Source of the DNA: Arenicellales bacterium
GTDB taxonomy: Bacteria > Pseudomonadota > Gammaproteobacteria > BMS3Bbin11
Length of the DNA: 25,654 nt
Assembly: GCA_029287965.1 (NCBI GenBank)
Contig: JARFQC010000071.1
Coordinates: 1-25,654, forward strand
Direction of reading: 5' to 3'
Shown here piece by piece: positions 16,305 to 24,391 of the stretch (position 1 is the stretch's first letter; each line of letters begins with the position of its first letter). The notes under the pieces are model-generated. The model saw only the letters and a list, made by a program, of their open reading frames with translations. It was not told the DNA's origin and did not search any database. Made by a program: the position numbers and the translations under genes.

Positions 16305-18824
16305 ATGTCTGAAATAAGCGTGAAGGGCTTTGCCCAGAAGATCGGAGTTGAACCGGAGAGACTCGTCGAGCAGCTCGGGGAGGCCGGTATTGAAGGCAAG
16401 AAGGCCGACGATGTGCTGGGTGATGAAGAGAAAATTACCCTGCTGAAGTTTCTGCGTGGTGACGGCGAAGTCGAAACGCCGAAAACACGCAGCAAGATCA
16501 CGCTGAACAAGCGAACAACCAGCGAAATAAAGCAGACTTCGCGAACCGGCTCCTCCCACAACGTACAGGTTGTCGTACGTAAGAAGCGTACATTCGTCCG
16601 CAAAGGGATCGTAGAGGAAGTCAGCGCCAAGGAAGCAGAGAAGGTCAGGCAGGCCGAAGAAGAGGCCGCCGCAAAGGTCGCTGAGGAAGAGGCACGTCTT
16701 AACGCTGAAAAAGAAGCAGCCGAAAAGGAAGCCGCTGCCAAGGCTGCAGAGGAAGAGGCACGTAAAGAAGCAGAAAAGGTCGCCGAAGAAGCCAGACAGC
16801 AGGCAGCTCGCCAGCAGGAAGACAAGTCTCGCGAAGAGGGTAAAAAGTCGGCCGGCGCACGACCGGGCAAGGCCGCACCGGAAAAGAAAGAAAAAACCGC
16901 CCGCAAGCGCAAAGATGGCCGTTTCGACGACTCGCGCAAGCAACTTCATGTGGCATCCGGAAAAGGCGGTCGCCGCAAACCACGTCGTAGCAGGCAAAAA
17001 CAGGTTCAGACCAGCATGTCTGACCAGCATTCATTTGAAAAGCCAACAGCACCTGTTGTTCGCGAAGTCTCCATCCCCGAGACGATTACTGTCGGCGATC
17101 TCGCTATCGCGATGTCGGTCAAGTCCAGTGAAGTGATAAAGGCGCTGATGGGTATGGGCATGATGGTGACCATAAATCAGCCGCTGGATCGCGACACGGC
17201 AATTCTCGTGGTTGAGGAAATGGGGCACATTGCCAAGGAGGCCAAGGCCGAGACGCCGGAAGATATCCTGGCATCACAGGAAACTGTCGAAGCGGACGAG
17301 GTGAGCCGGAATCCTGTTGTTACCGTCATGGGCCATGTTGACCACGGCAAGACATCACTGCTGGACTATATTCGCGAGGCCAAGGTGGCCAGCGGCGAGG
17401 CAGGTGGTATAACGCAGCATATCGGTGCTTATCACGTCGATACTGAACAAGGTGGCATCACATTCCTGGATACACCGGGTCATGAAGCGTTTTCTGCAAT
17501 GCGTGCGCGTGGCGCCAAGGCGACGGACGTCGTCATCCTGGTTGTGGCAGCAGACGATGGCGTCAAGCCGCAGACCGTTGAAGCCATCCACCATGCCCGC
17601 GATGCAGGGGTACCGCTTGTTGTCGCGATCAACAAGATCGACAAGGAAGAAGCTGACCTGGACCGCGTCAAACAAGAGCTTTCCACTCATGAGGTGATAC
17701 CCGAGGACTGGGGCGGCGACGTCATGTTCGTCGGTGTATCGGCGCATACCGGTGAAGGGGTTGATGCACTGCTTGAAAGTGTACTGCTCACCTCTGAAAT
17801 ACTGGAGCTTAAGGCACCGATAAACGTTCCTGCCAGGGGTATCGTCGTCGAAGCGCGTCTCGATAAGGGGCGTGGTCCGGTGGCATCCATACTCGTACAG
17901 GCCGGTGAGCTGAAGAAAGGCGATGTCATCATTGCCGGTCAGGAAAGCGGTAAAATCCGAGCCCTGAACGACGATCAGGGTAACGACATCAAGTCGGCAG
18001 GGCCTTCGACTCCGGTAGAGGTGCTCGGCCTGTCCGGCGTACCTGTTGCCGGCGATGATGTCCTGGTTGCGCCGGATGAACGCAAGGCTCGTGAAATCTC
18101 CATGTTCAGGCAATCCAAGGCAAAAGAATCACGCCTTGCCCGTCAGCAGGCCAGCAAGCTCGAAAACCTCTTCCAGCGCATGGAGGATGAGCAGTCTGAA
18201 ACCCGTACGCTGCCGCTGCTCGTTAAAGCCGATGTTCAAGGCTCGATCGAAGCGCTGACTTCTTCACTGGAAAAACTGTCTACAGACGAGGTCAAAGTGC
18301 GTGTCATTCATGGCATGGTGGGTGGTATCACTGAATCCGATGTCAACCTGGCGCTTGCCTCAGAGGCGATAATTATCGCATTCAACGTGCGTGCGGAATC
18401 ATCGGCGCGCAAGCTGATCGAAGCTGAAAATGTCGAGGTCTACTATTACAAGGTCATCTACGATGCAGTAGACCAGGTCAAGGCGGCGATAGAAGGTCTG
18501 CTGTCTCCGGACATCAAAGAAGAAATCACCGGTCTGTGCGATGTACGCGATGTGTTCCACGTTTCCAAGGTCGGGGCCATCGCCGGCTGCATGGTGACCG
18601 AGGGCAATATCAAGCGTAACAACCCTGTGCGTGTTCTGCGTGACAACGTCGTCATATTCGAGGGAAAGCTGGATTCCCTGCGTCGTTTCAAGGATGACGT
18701 AAACGAGGTCAAGGCAGGATTCGAATGCGGTATCGGGGTCAAGAACTACAACGACATCAAGGTTGGCGACCAGATCGAGGTCTTCGAGGTTATCGAGGTC
18801 AAGCGCAGCCTCGATTCAGAGTAG
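16305..18824 (+). CDS. infB: Translation initiation factor IF-2
   Basis: IF-2 is the GTPase that places initiator fMet-tRNA on the 30S subunit and promotes subunit joining. The 839-residue protein begins with a small IF2 N-terminal domain (2 to about 52). A long Ala/Glu/Lys-rich helical linker (about 105-180) and a basic patch (about 195-232) follow, then a second IF2 N domain (about 252-310). In the GTPase domain, GHVDHGKT is at 343-350, DTPGH at 389-393 and NKID at 443-446. Beta-barrel domains and the fMet-tRNA-binding C-terminal domain complete it. ATG 16305 gives the conserved MSEISVKGFA start; the site upstream is a weak GAGAGAG. It lies between nusA and rbfA as in E. coli. Confidence 0.98.
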   Translation: MSEISVKGFAQKIGVEPERLVEQLGEAGIEGKKADDVLGDEEKITLLKFLRGDGEVETPKTRSKITLNKRTTSEIKQTSRTGSSHNVQVVVRKKRTFVRKGIVEEVSAKEAEKVRQAEEEAAAKVAEEEARLNAEKEAAEKEAAAKAAEEEARKEAEKVAEEARQQAARQQEDKSREEGKKSAGARPGKAAPEKKEKTARKRKDGRFDDSRKQLHVASGKGGRRKPRRSRQKQVQTSMSDQHSFEKPTAPVVREVSIPETITVGDLAIAMSVKSSEVIKALMGMGMMVTINQPLDRDTAILVVEEMGHIAKEAKAETPEDILASQETVEADEVSRNPVVTVMGHVDHGKTSLLDYIREAKVASGEAGGITQHIGAYHVDTEQGGITFLDTPGHEAFSAMRARGAKATDVVILVVAADDGVKPQTVEAIHHARDAGVPLVVAINKIDKEEADLDRVKQELSTHEVIPEDWGGDVMFVGVSAHTGEGVDALLESVLLTSEILELKAPINVPARGIVVEARLDKGRGPVASILVQAGELKKGDVIIAGQESGKIRALNDDQGNDIKSAGPSTPVEVLGLSGVPVAGDDVLVAPDERKAREISMFRQSKAKESRLARQQASKLENLFQRMEDEQSETRTLPLLVKADVQGSIEALTSSLEKLSTDEVKVRVIHGMVGGITESDVNLALASEAIIIAFNVRAESSARKLIEAENVEVYYYKVIYDAVDQVKAAIEGLLSPDIKEEITGLCDVRDVFHVSKVGAIAGCMVTEGNIKRNNPVRVLRDNVVIFEGKLDSLRRFKDDVNEVKAGFECGIGVKNYNDIKVGDQIEVFEVIEVKRSLDSE

Positions 18825-18854
18825 CCGTTCGGCCAGACTGAGCGTCACACACTC

Positions 18855-19229
18855 ATGCCCAGAGAGTTCAGTCGTGCAAGTCGCGTTTCAGAGGTAATTC
18901 AGCGCGAAGTAGCCGTGATTCTGCAGACCGAGATGAAAGATCCACGCGTCGCGGATGTCACGATCACCTATACGAAAATGTCTCGCGACATGTCGACTGC
19001 CAGGGTGCACTTCACCCGGCCAGGTGATGAAGAAGCAATTCGCGATACATTGCGTGTTTTAAACAAGGCTACGGGCTTCATCCGGCACGAACTCGCAGAA
19101 CGTGTAGATCTCCGCTATATACCGAATGTGCGTTTTTTCTATGATGCATCGGTAGAGCGGGGCAGACACGTCACAGAACTTATCGACCAGGCGATATCGC
19201 GCGAGTCCGGCGGAGACGATGAAGCGTGA
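18855..19229 (+). CDS. rbfA: 30S ribosome-binding factor RbfA
   Basis: RbfA is a cold-shock and 30S maturation factor with a KH-like fold that acts on the 16S rRNA 5' region. The 124-residue protein starts MPREFSRASRVSEVIQREVA and contains the family segments EMKDPRV at about 36-42, then RHELAERVDLRYIPNVRFFY at about 77-96. An acidic tail ends it. It starts 30 bases after infB. Its TGA overlaps the GTG start of truB (GTGA), which suggests coupled translation. Confidence 0.96.
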   Translation: MPREFSRASRVSEVIQREVAVILQTEMKDPRVADVTITYTKMSRDMSTARVHFTRPGDEEAIRDTLRVLNKATGFIRHELAERVDLRYIPNVRFFYDASVERGRHVTELIDQAISRESGGDDEA

Positions 19230-20128
19230 GACGCAGCAAAAACCGCTTCGACCGTGTCGACGGTATTCTTCTTCTCAATAAGCAGTCCGGTCCTACCTCC
19301 AATGCATCCCTGCAGCAGGCCCGGCGGTTGTTCAATGCACGCAAGGGCGGTCACACAGGGAGTCTTGATCCACTGGCCACAGGCTTGCTTCCTGTCTGCT
19401 TTGGCGAGGCCACCAAGGTAAGCCAGTACCTGACTGATGCCGATAAACGTTACCTGGCCGAAATCACCCTGGGCGTTTCGACAGACAGCGGTGATGCTGA
19501 AGGTACGGTAATTACCGAACAAGACGTCGATGTCAGTCTTGAGGATATCACTTCAACTTTGCAGCATTTCATAGGCCGGATCGAGCAGGTGCCACCCATG
19601 TTCTCGGCCCTGAAGAAAGACGGTCAGCCGCTATACAAGCTCGCCCGCAAGGGTGTGGAAGTGGAGCGTAAACCACGTGTTATGCACGTCTACGCGCTTG
19701 ATGTGGTCAGCTATGACGGCCGGAAACTGGTTTTGTCGCTGCACTGCTCGAAAGGTTTTTACGTGCGCAGCCTTGCCATCGACCTCGGGGCGGAACTTGG
19801 CTGCGGTGCACATGTGTCAGCATTGGAACGCACTGCCGTCGGCAGCCTGTCCCTGGCTGATGCGTATACACTGGAACAACTTGAGGCCATGGATGCAGAT
19901 CAGCGCCTTGCAACACTCATACCGGTGGACCAGGGGGTTGCACAGTTCCCCGAGGTGCATTTGCAAATGGATGCTGCACATATGCTCAGACAGGGGCAGC
20001 CTGTACGTGCCGCCGAACTTCCACAGCAGGGCATCGTGCGGATTTACGGGGCAGAGGGCGAATTTCTTGGCCTGGGCGATATAACAGCGGACAAGCGGGT
20101 CGCTCCACGACGTTTATTGGCAGAATAA
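19226..20128 (+). CDS. truB: tRNA pseudouridine(55) synthase TruB (GTG start)
   Basis: TruB makes pseudouridine 55 in the T loop of tRNAs. The 300-residue protein has the N-terminal GILLLNKQSGPTS segment and the catalytic block GGHTGSLDPLATGLLP, with catalytic D48 at the same number as in E. coli. A following KRYLAEITLGVSTDSGDAEG segment is also typical. The C-terminal region from about residue 250 is the expected small substrate-binding domain. The start is GTG 19226, overlapping the rbfA stop. The first in-frame ATG is far inside the gene, so GTG is required. Downstream lies a 212-base spacer before rpsO. Confidence 0.96.
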   Translation: MRRSKNRFDRVDGILLLNKQSGPTSNASLQQARRLFNARKGGHTGSLDPLATGLLPVCFGEATKVSQYLTDADKRYLAEITLGVSTDSGDAEGTVITEQDVDVSLEDITSTLQHFIGRIEQVPPMFSALKKDGQPLYKLARKGVEVERKPRVMHVYALDVVSYDGRKLVLSLHCSKGFYVRSLAIDLGAELGCGAHVSALERTAVGSLSLADAYTLEQLEAMDADQRLATLIPVDQGVAQFPEVHLQMDAAHMLRQGQPVRAAELPQQGIVRIYGAEGEFLGLGDITADKRVAPRRLLAE

Positions 20129-20172
20129 AACAATAATATATGGCACTTAGTTAAGGTGTTTTGTAATCATAC

Positions 20173-20226
20173 TGTCCGTTTTCAAGACATCACCAGCACC
20201 CGCCTCTGGTTGATGGATGCCGGACA
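20173..20226 (+). promoter_or_regulatory. Inverted repeat in the truB-rpsO spacer
   Basis: TGTCCG at 20173-20178 pairs with CGGACA at 20221-20226. Inside them CATCACCAG pairs with CTGGTTGATG with one bulged base, around a loop of about nine bases. No U run follows. It lies upstream of the likely rpsO promoter, so it would form in the truB read-through transcript. It could be a processing site or a factor-dependent end, but nothing in the sequence decides this. Confidence 0.4.
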
Positions 20227-20271
20227 GGTATGCAACGGCAGTGAAACCACACCGATAATTGGTTCAAGAGG

Positions 20272-20300
20272 TTGTGGAAAACCGGGCGCATAGGTAGAAT
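20272..20300 (+). promoter_or_regulatory. Probable rpsO promoter
   Basis: TTGTGG at 20272-20277 and TAGAAT at 20295-20300 are 17 bases apart. The -10 is good and the -35 matches only in TTG. Transcription would start near 20307, about 35 bases before the rpsO ATG. E. coli also has a promoter in this spacer. Confidence 0.5.
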
Positions 20301-20340
20301 ACGCGCGTTTTACTGCCCAATAATTTGAAAGAGGAATAAA

Positions 20341-20610
20341 ATGGCCTTGAACGCAGAAGCAAAGGCAAAGATTGTAGACGACTATAAGCGCAGCGACTCG
20401 GATACCGGCTCACCGGAGGTTCAGGTTGCGCTGATGTCTGCACGTATCGCTGACCTTACAGGTCACTTCAAGGAACACACCCACGACCATCACTCACGGC
20501 AGGGTCTGCTGAGGCTGGTCAACAAGCGCCGCAAACTGCTCGATTACCTGAAGAGCCGTGACAGCGAGCGCTACCGCAGCTTGATTGCAAGCCTCGGTCT
20601 CCGTAAGTAA
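20341..20610 (+). CDS. rpsO: 30S ribosomal protein S15
   Basis: S15 is a primary 16S rRNA-binding protein of the 30S platform and also forms bridge B4 to the 50S subunit. The 89-residue length is exactly that of the family. The conserved blocks DTGSPEVQVA, HDHHSRQGLLRLVNKRRKLL and DYLKSRDSERYRSLI are all present. ATG 20341 follows a good GAGGA site with a six-base spacer. Translation ends 56 bases before pnp, and the last rpsO codons take part in a helix with the pnp leader. In E. coli S15 represses its own mRNA; I did not identify the matching structure here. Confidence 0.98.
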   Translation: MALNAEAKAKIVDDYKRSDSDTGSPEVQVALMSARIADLTGHFKEHTHDHHSRQGLLRLVNKRRKLLDYLKSRDSERYRSLIASLGLRK

Positions 20611-20652
20611 CTAACCGTCATCACCCGATTATTCCGGTGCAGTGAGACCGGG
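20593..20652 (+). promoter_or_regulatory. Long-range helix in the pnp leader, spanning the rpsO stop
   Basis: CTCGGTCTC at 20593-20601, within the last rpsO codons, pairs with GAGACCGGG at 20644-20652: nine pairs, one a wobble. A smaller CACC/GGTG stem can form inside. The 3' arm ends directly before the pnp ribosome binding site AGAGGA (20654-20659). E. coli pnp is autoregulated through a leader hairpin cut by RNase III; this may be a compact equivalent, which is an inference. Confidence 0.5.
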
Positions 20653-20666
20653 CAGAGGATATATCT

Positions 20667-22760
20667 TTGAATAAGGTAAGCAAGTCATTTCAGTACGGCG
20701 AACACACCGTAACCCTGGAAACCGGAGAAATTGGCCGCCAGGCCAGCGGCAGCATTATTGCCAGCATGGACGACACAGTCGTCATGGTCACCGTGGTCGG
20801 AGCGAAGAGCGCACGTCCCGGACAGGACTTCTTCCCGCTGACAGTCGACTACCAGGAAAAAGTCTACGCGGCAGGTAAAATACCCGGTGGCTTCTTCCGC
20901 CGCGAAGGCCGTCCTTCTGAAAACGAAATTCTTGTTTCACGCCTGATTGACCGTCCGGTACGCCCGCTGTTCCCAAAGGGATATATCAACGAAGTGCAGA
21001 TTATCTGTACTGTCATGTCCATCAACCCCGACGTCGATCCTGATATCGTCGCCATGCTGGGTACGTCTGCAGCCCTGTCCATCTCGGGTTTGCCTTTCAA
21101 CGGTCCGGTGGGTTGTGCAAGAGTTGGTTACATTGACGGCGAATACGTCCTCAATCCGGGACGTGCCGCCCTGGAAAATTCTGACCTCGATCTGGTCGTA
21201 GCAGGTACCGATTCTGCTGTACTGATGGTTGAATCACAGGCGAAAGTCCTCTCAGAAGAAGTCATGCTGGGTTCAGTCATGTTTGGTCACGAGCAGTCTC
21301 TCATCGCTATCAATGCAATCAGGGAACTTGCCGCAGAAGTCGGCACTACTCCATGGGAGTGGACACCGGCGGAAAAAGACGATTCCATGACCGATTCAGT
21401 CGCCAGCGCAGGCAAGGCTGGTTTCGAAGAGGCCTACAGTACGGCCGACAAGATGCAGCGTCAGGACAAGTGTTCTGCTGTTCGTTCAGCCATCATGGAT
21501 CAGTTGACCAGTGAAGACAGCAGTCCGGATGACATCGAGAAAATCAGCGGTGCTATCAAGAGCCTGGAGAAATCTATTGTTCGCGGCCGCATCCTTGATG
21601 GTCAGCCACGAATTGACGGCCGTGATACACGTACAGTCCGTCCCATAACGATTCGCACCGGCGTACTGCCCCGTGCGCATGGCTCTGCCCTGTTTACCCG
21701 CGGTGAGACCCAGGCTCTGGTAGTAACGACACTGGGGACCGAACGCGATGCACAGATTATCGATGCCCTGGAAGGCAGCTATCGCGATCCATTCATGCTG
21801 CACTACAACTTCCCGCCATTCTGCGTTGGCGAGACCGGACGTGTGGGCAGCCCCAAGCGTCGTGAAATAGGCCATGGCAAACTTGCCAAGCGCTCTGTGG
21901 CGGCGATTGTGCCCAGCATTGATGAATTCCCTTATGTCATTCGCGTTGTATCCGAAATCACGGAGAGCAACGGTTCCAGTTCCATGGCAACGGTATGCGG
22001 TACATCACTGTCCATGATGGACGCGGGCGTAACGACCAAGGCTCCGGTTGCCGGTGTTGCAATGGGCCTGATCAAGGAAGAAGACAAGTTTGCCGTATTG
22101 ACCGATATTCTTGGTGACGAGGATCATCTCGGCGACATGGACTTCAAAGTTGCCGGTACCTCGGAAGGTGTAACGGCACTGCAGATGGACATCAAAATAG
22201 AAGGCATTACCCGCGAAATTATGGAAATCGCCCTCGACCAGGCCAAAGAAGGCCGAATTCACATCCTCGGCGAGATGGCCAAGGCTATCTCCGCTCCACG
22301 TGAAGAAATGTCTAACTATGCACCGCGCATTATCAGCTTCAAGGTGCCGACAGACAAGATTCGCGACGTTATCGGCAAGGGCGGTGCAACAATCCGCTCG
22401 ATCTCTGAAGAGACCGGTGCAACCGTAGATATCCAGGACGATGGTACGGTCAAAATCGCCTCCGCAGATAACGCGGCAGGACAGGAAGCCAAGCGCCGCA
22501 TCGAGCAGATTACTGCAGATGTGGAAGTTGGTACCATCTACGAAGGTCGTGTTGCCAAGCTGATGGATTTCGGCGCATTTGTCACCATCCTGCCTGGCAA
22601 GGACGGACTGGTTCACATTTCGCAGATTTCCAACGAACGTGTGGAAAAAGTCAGCGACAAGCTATCTGAAGGTGATGTCATCAAGGTCAAGGTACTTGAA
22701 GTGGATCGCCAGGGTCGTATTCGCCTGAGCATGAAAGCGATTGAAAACGACGCTGCCTGA
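20667..22760 (+). CDS. pnp: Polyribonucleotide nucleotidyltransferase (PNPase), TTG start
   Basis: PNPase degrades RNA 3' to 5' by phosphorolysis, and joins RNase E in the degradosome in related bacteria. The 697-residue protein has two RNase PH domains joined by a helical domain. The second contains GSSSMATVCGTSLSMMDAG near 436 and DILGDEDHLGDMDFK near 479, where the catalytic aspartates lie. A KH domain (DVIGKGGATIRSI, about 566) and an S1 domain (from about 620) end it. The start is TTG 20667: it gives FQYGEHTVTLETGEIGRQAS as in E. coli, has AGAGGA seven bases upstream, and no in-frame ATG occurs before residue 30. E. coli pnp also starts at TTG, as I recall. A strong terminator follows. 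Confidence 0.97.
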   Translation: MNKVSKSFQYGEHTVTLETGEIGRQASGSIIASMDDTVVMVTVVGAKSARPGQDFFPLTVDYQEKVYAAGKIPGGFFRREGRPSENEILVSRLIDRPVRPLFPKGYINEVQIICTVMSINPDVDPDIVAMLGTSAALSISGLPFNGPVGCARVGYIDGEYVLNPGRAALENSDLDLVVAGTDSAVLMVESQAKVLSEEVMLGSVMFGHEQSLIAINAIRELAAEVGTTPWEWTPAEKDDSMTDSVASAGKAGFEEAYSTADKMQRQDKCSAVRSAIMDQLTSEDSSPDDIEKISGAIKSLEKSIVRGRILDGQPRIDGRDTRTVRPITIRTGVLPRAHGSALFTRGETQALVVTTLGTERDAQIIDALEGSYRDPFMLHYNFPPFCVGETGRVGSPKRREIGHGKLAKRSVAAIVPSIDEFPYVIRVVSEITESNGSSSMATVCGTSLSMMDAGVTTKAPVAGVAMGLIKEEDKFAVLTDILGDEDHLGDMDFKVAGTSEGVTALQMDIKIEGITREIMEIALDQAKEGRIHILGEMAKAISAPREEMSNYAPRIISFKVPTDKIRDVIGKGGATIRSISEETGATVDIQDDGTVKIASADNAAGQEAKRRIEQITADVEVGTIYEGRVAKLMDFGAFVTILPGKDGLVHISQISNERVEKVSDKLSEGDVIKVKVLEVDRQGRIRLSMKAIENDAA

Positions 22761-22784
22761 GTACCAGGCTTACAGCAATACAGG

Positions 22785-22808
22785 AAAGGGCCTCACGGCC
22801 CTTTTTTT
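22785..22808 (+). terminator. Intrinsic terminator of pnp
   Basis: AAAGGGCC pairs with GGCCCTTT across the tetraloop TCAC, giving eight pairs running into a T tract at 22802-22808. This is a classic intrinsic terminator 25 bases after the pnp stop. On the minus strand the stem is also available to the convergent hydrolase gene, but only TTTCC follows there, so it would work less well in that direction. Confidence 0.9.
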
Positions 22809-22814
22809 ATGTCT

Positions 22815-23783
22815 TCAATATTCCTTGATTCGGTTGAGTGCATAATCGCATATTCTGGCTTCCAGCCAGCCTGATCGCCCGTTTGCCGGTATTGCATTGA
22901 CAAACCCTACGTGGCCGCCGTGCCGGCTGAGTTCGAACATTACCGTGTCTGACAGTTCACTGGCATCAGGCAGGCCGCACTTGTTTAGAAAGGGGTCGTC
23001 TTCGGCCTGCAACAGCAGGGTCGGAATCTTGATGTGTTTCAGCCACGGTCGTGAACTGCAGCGCCGGTAATAATCCATCGCGCCCTGGAAGCCATGCAAG
23101 GGGGCGGTGACCATGTCATCAAACTCGGTGAAGGTGTTCAGGCGCTGTATTTTCTCGCGTTCATAATTTAGCAAACCTTTATCAATTTTCTTCAGCGTTG
23201 TTTGTTTCAGGCTTTTAACCAGCCACCATTGGTACAAGCGAGATACGCCACTATCAAGCGAATCGGCCGCTACCATCAGGTCAAATGGAACAGACACGGC
23301 AACGGCAAATGCCAGTGGACAGCCAGTACCGGTCTCACCGCACCATTTAAGCAGTACATTCCCTCCGAGGGAAAAGCCGACCGCGGCTATTGGGGTGCCG
23401 GGTTCCCTGGTTAGCAATTCACTTACGAACTGCGACAGATCGGCCGTGTCACCGGAATGGTAGCCACGTGGCAGGCGGTTGAGTTCGCCGCTGCAACCGC
23501 GAAAATGCATAACCGCCACGCGCAGGCCGGCCGCCGCGAGAAGCATGCTGTTGGCACGGATATAGTGCGAGTCAGACCCGCCTTCGAGGCCGTGCAGTAG
23601 AATAACTGTCGGCTTTCCTCTGGCAGTATCAAGCCAGTCGATATCAATGAAGTCATTGTCCGGCAGAACGAATCTTTCACGCCGGTAGGCAGGCGATCCG
23701 CCTTGCTTGAACAGAAAGGGCCAGAGTGTCTGGAGATGCGGGTTACGTGACCACCAGGCCGGTTTAAATGGCTTGGTGGTCAA
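22815..23783 (-). CDS. YheT-family alpha/beta hydrolase (TTG start)
   Basis: This 322-residue protein belongs to the YheT (UPF0017) group of alpha/beta hydrolases; physiological substrates of the bacterial members are not settled. The oxyanion region LLHGLEGGSDSHY (62-74), the MHFRGCSGELNR block (92-103) and the nucleophile elbow GFSLGG with S138 are clear. D262 or D263 in QAEDDPF and H291 in HGGHVGF complete the likely triad. No signal peptide is seen, so it should be cytoplasmic. The start is TTG: a stop codon lies two codons upstream in frame, and the next ATG, near residue 80, would remove the core. It follows dksA by 55 bases on the same strand and has a poor ribosome binding site. Confidence 0.9.
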   Translation of the reverse strand: MTTKPFKPAWWSRNPHLQTLWPFLFKQGGSPAYRRERFVLPDNDFIDIDWLDTARGKPTVILLHGLEGGSDSHYIRANSMLLAAAGLRVAVMHFRGCSGELNRLPRGYHSGDTADLSQFVSELLTREPGTPIAAVGFSLGGNVLLKWCGETGTGCPLAFAVAVSVPFDLMVAADSLDSGVSRLYQWWLVKSLKQTTLKKIDKGLLNYEREKIQRLNTFTEFDDMVTAPLHGFQGAMDYYRRCSSRPWLKHIKIPTLLLQAEDDPFLNKCGLPDASELSDTVMFELSRHGGHVGFVNAIPANGRSGWLEARICDYALNRIKEY

Positions 23784-23838
23784 ATGTTACTGTCTGCAGT
23801 TCGGGGGGGTAGAGCAGGACAGCCTTTAAAAGCAGAAG

Positions 23839-24282
23839 TCAGGCCAGCTGCTTTTCGCGAATTTCTGCAAGAGTCTTGCAGTCTATGCACATATTGGCGG
23901 TAGGTCGTGCTTCCAGGCGTTGTATGCCTATTTCGACTCCGCACGATTCACAGTAGCCGTAATCGCCAGTTTCTATCGTGTCGATGGACTCATCTATCTT
24001 CTTGATGAGCTTGCGTTCACGGTCGCGGTTGCGAAGTTCCAGTGATATATCAGTTTCCTGGCTGGCGCGATCATTGGGATCGGGATGATTCTCCGTTTCG
24101 TCCTGCATGGAGTGGACAGTACGGGCAACTTCATCCAGAAGTTCCTGGCGCCAGGCGGTGAGGATCTCGCGAAAATGTTCGCGCATCCGGGCGTTCATGT
24201 ATTCTTCACCCTTCTTTACTTTAAAGGGTTTTACACCGTGTATCAGTGATGAGACTTGGTCAGTTTTTTTGCTGGCCGGCAT
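23839..24282 (-). CDS. dksA: RNA polymerase-binding transcription factor DksA
   Basis: DksA binds in the secondary channel of RNA polymerase and, with ppGpp, shifts transcription from stable RNA to amino-acid genes. The 147-residue protein has the long coiled coil with the functional tip residues D68, D71 and A73 (DPNDRA). The zinc finger ligands are C111, C114, C132 and C135 (CESC and CIDC), with TLAEIREKQ after them. Intact tip and all four cysteines mark it as a standard DksA and not a cysteine-poor paralog. ATG 24282 has GGAG about eight bases upstream. A candidate promoter precedes it. The yheT-like gene follows and may share its transcript. Confidence 0.95.
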   Translation of the reverse strand: MPASKKTDQVSSLIHGVKPFKVKKGEEYMNARMREHFREILTAWRQELLDEVARTVHSMQDETENHPDPNDRASQETDISLELRNRDRERKLIKKIDESIDTIETGDYGYCESCGVEIGIQRLEARPTANMCIDCKTLAEIREKQLA

Positions 24283-24327
24283 GCAATTTCTCCTGCCATA
24301 ATTGATGCGAAAGTTAAGCGACGCGAA

Positions 24328-24356
24328 TAAATACCAGATTACCCCGACAGTATCAA
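24328..24356 (-). promoter_or_regulatory. Candidate dksA promoter
   Basis: On the minus strand TTGATA (24356-24351) and TATTTA (24333-24328) are 17 bases apart. The -35 differs from consensus at one base; the -10 is weaker. Transcription would start near 24321, leaving a leader of about 40 bases. The same 109-base divergent spacer must also drive the HAD gene, for which I see no clear promoter. Confidence 0.45.
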
Positions 24357-24391
24357 CTGATATTCACTCAATTTAAATAAGATACCCATTT

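Noticed and set aside
15590..17030. Long minus-strand open frames of 449 and 274 codons opposite nusA and infB
   Set aside because: They lie antisense to unambiguous NusA and IF-2. Their Phe/Leu/Ser-rich sequence is what Glu/Lys/Ala codons read on the other strand, and they have no recognisable domain.
23803..23809. Run of seven G between yheT and dksA as a phase-variable tract
   Set aside because: It lies in non-coding sequence, is short, and neither neighbour is a surface or restriction gene of the kind usually switched this way.
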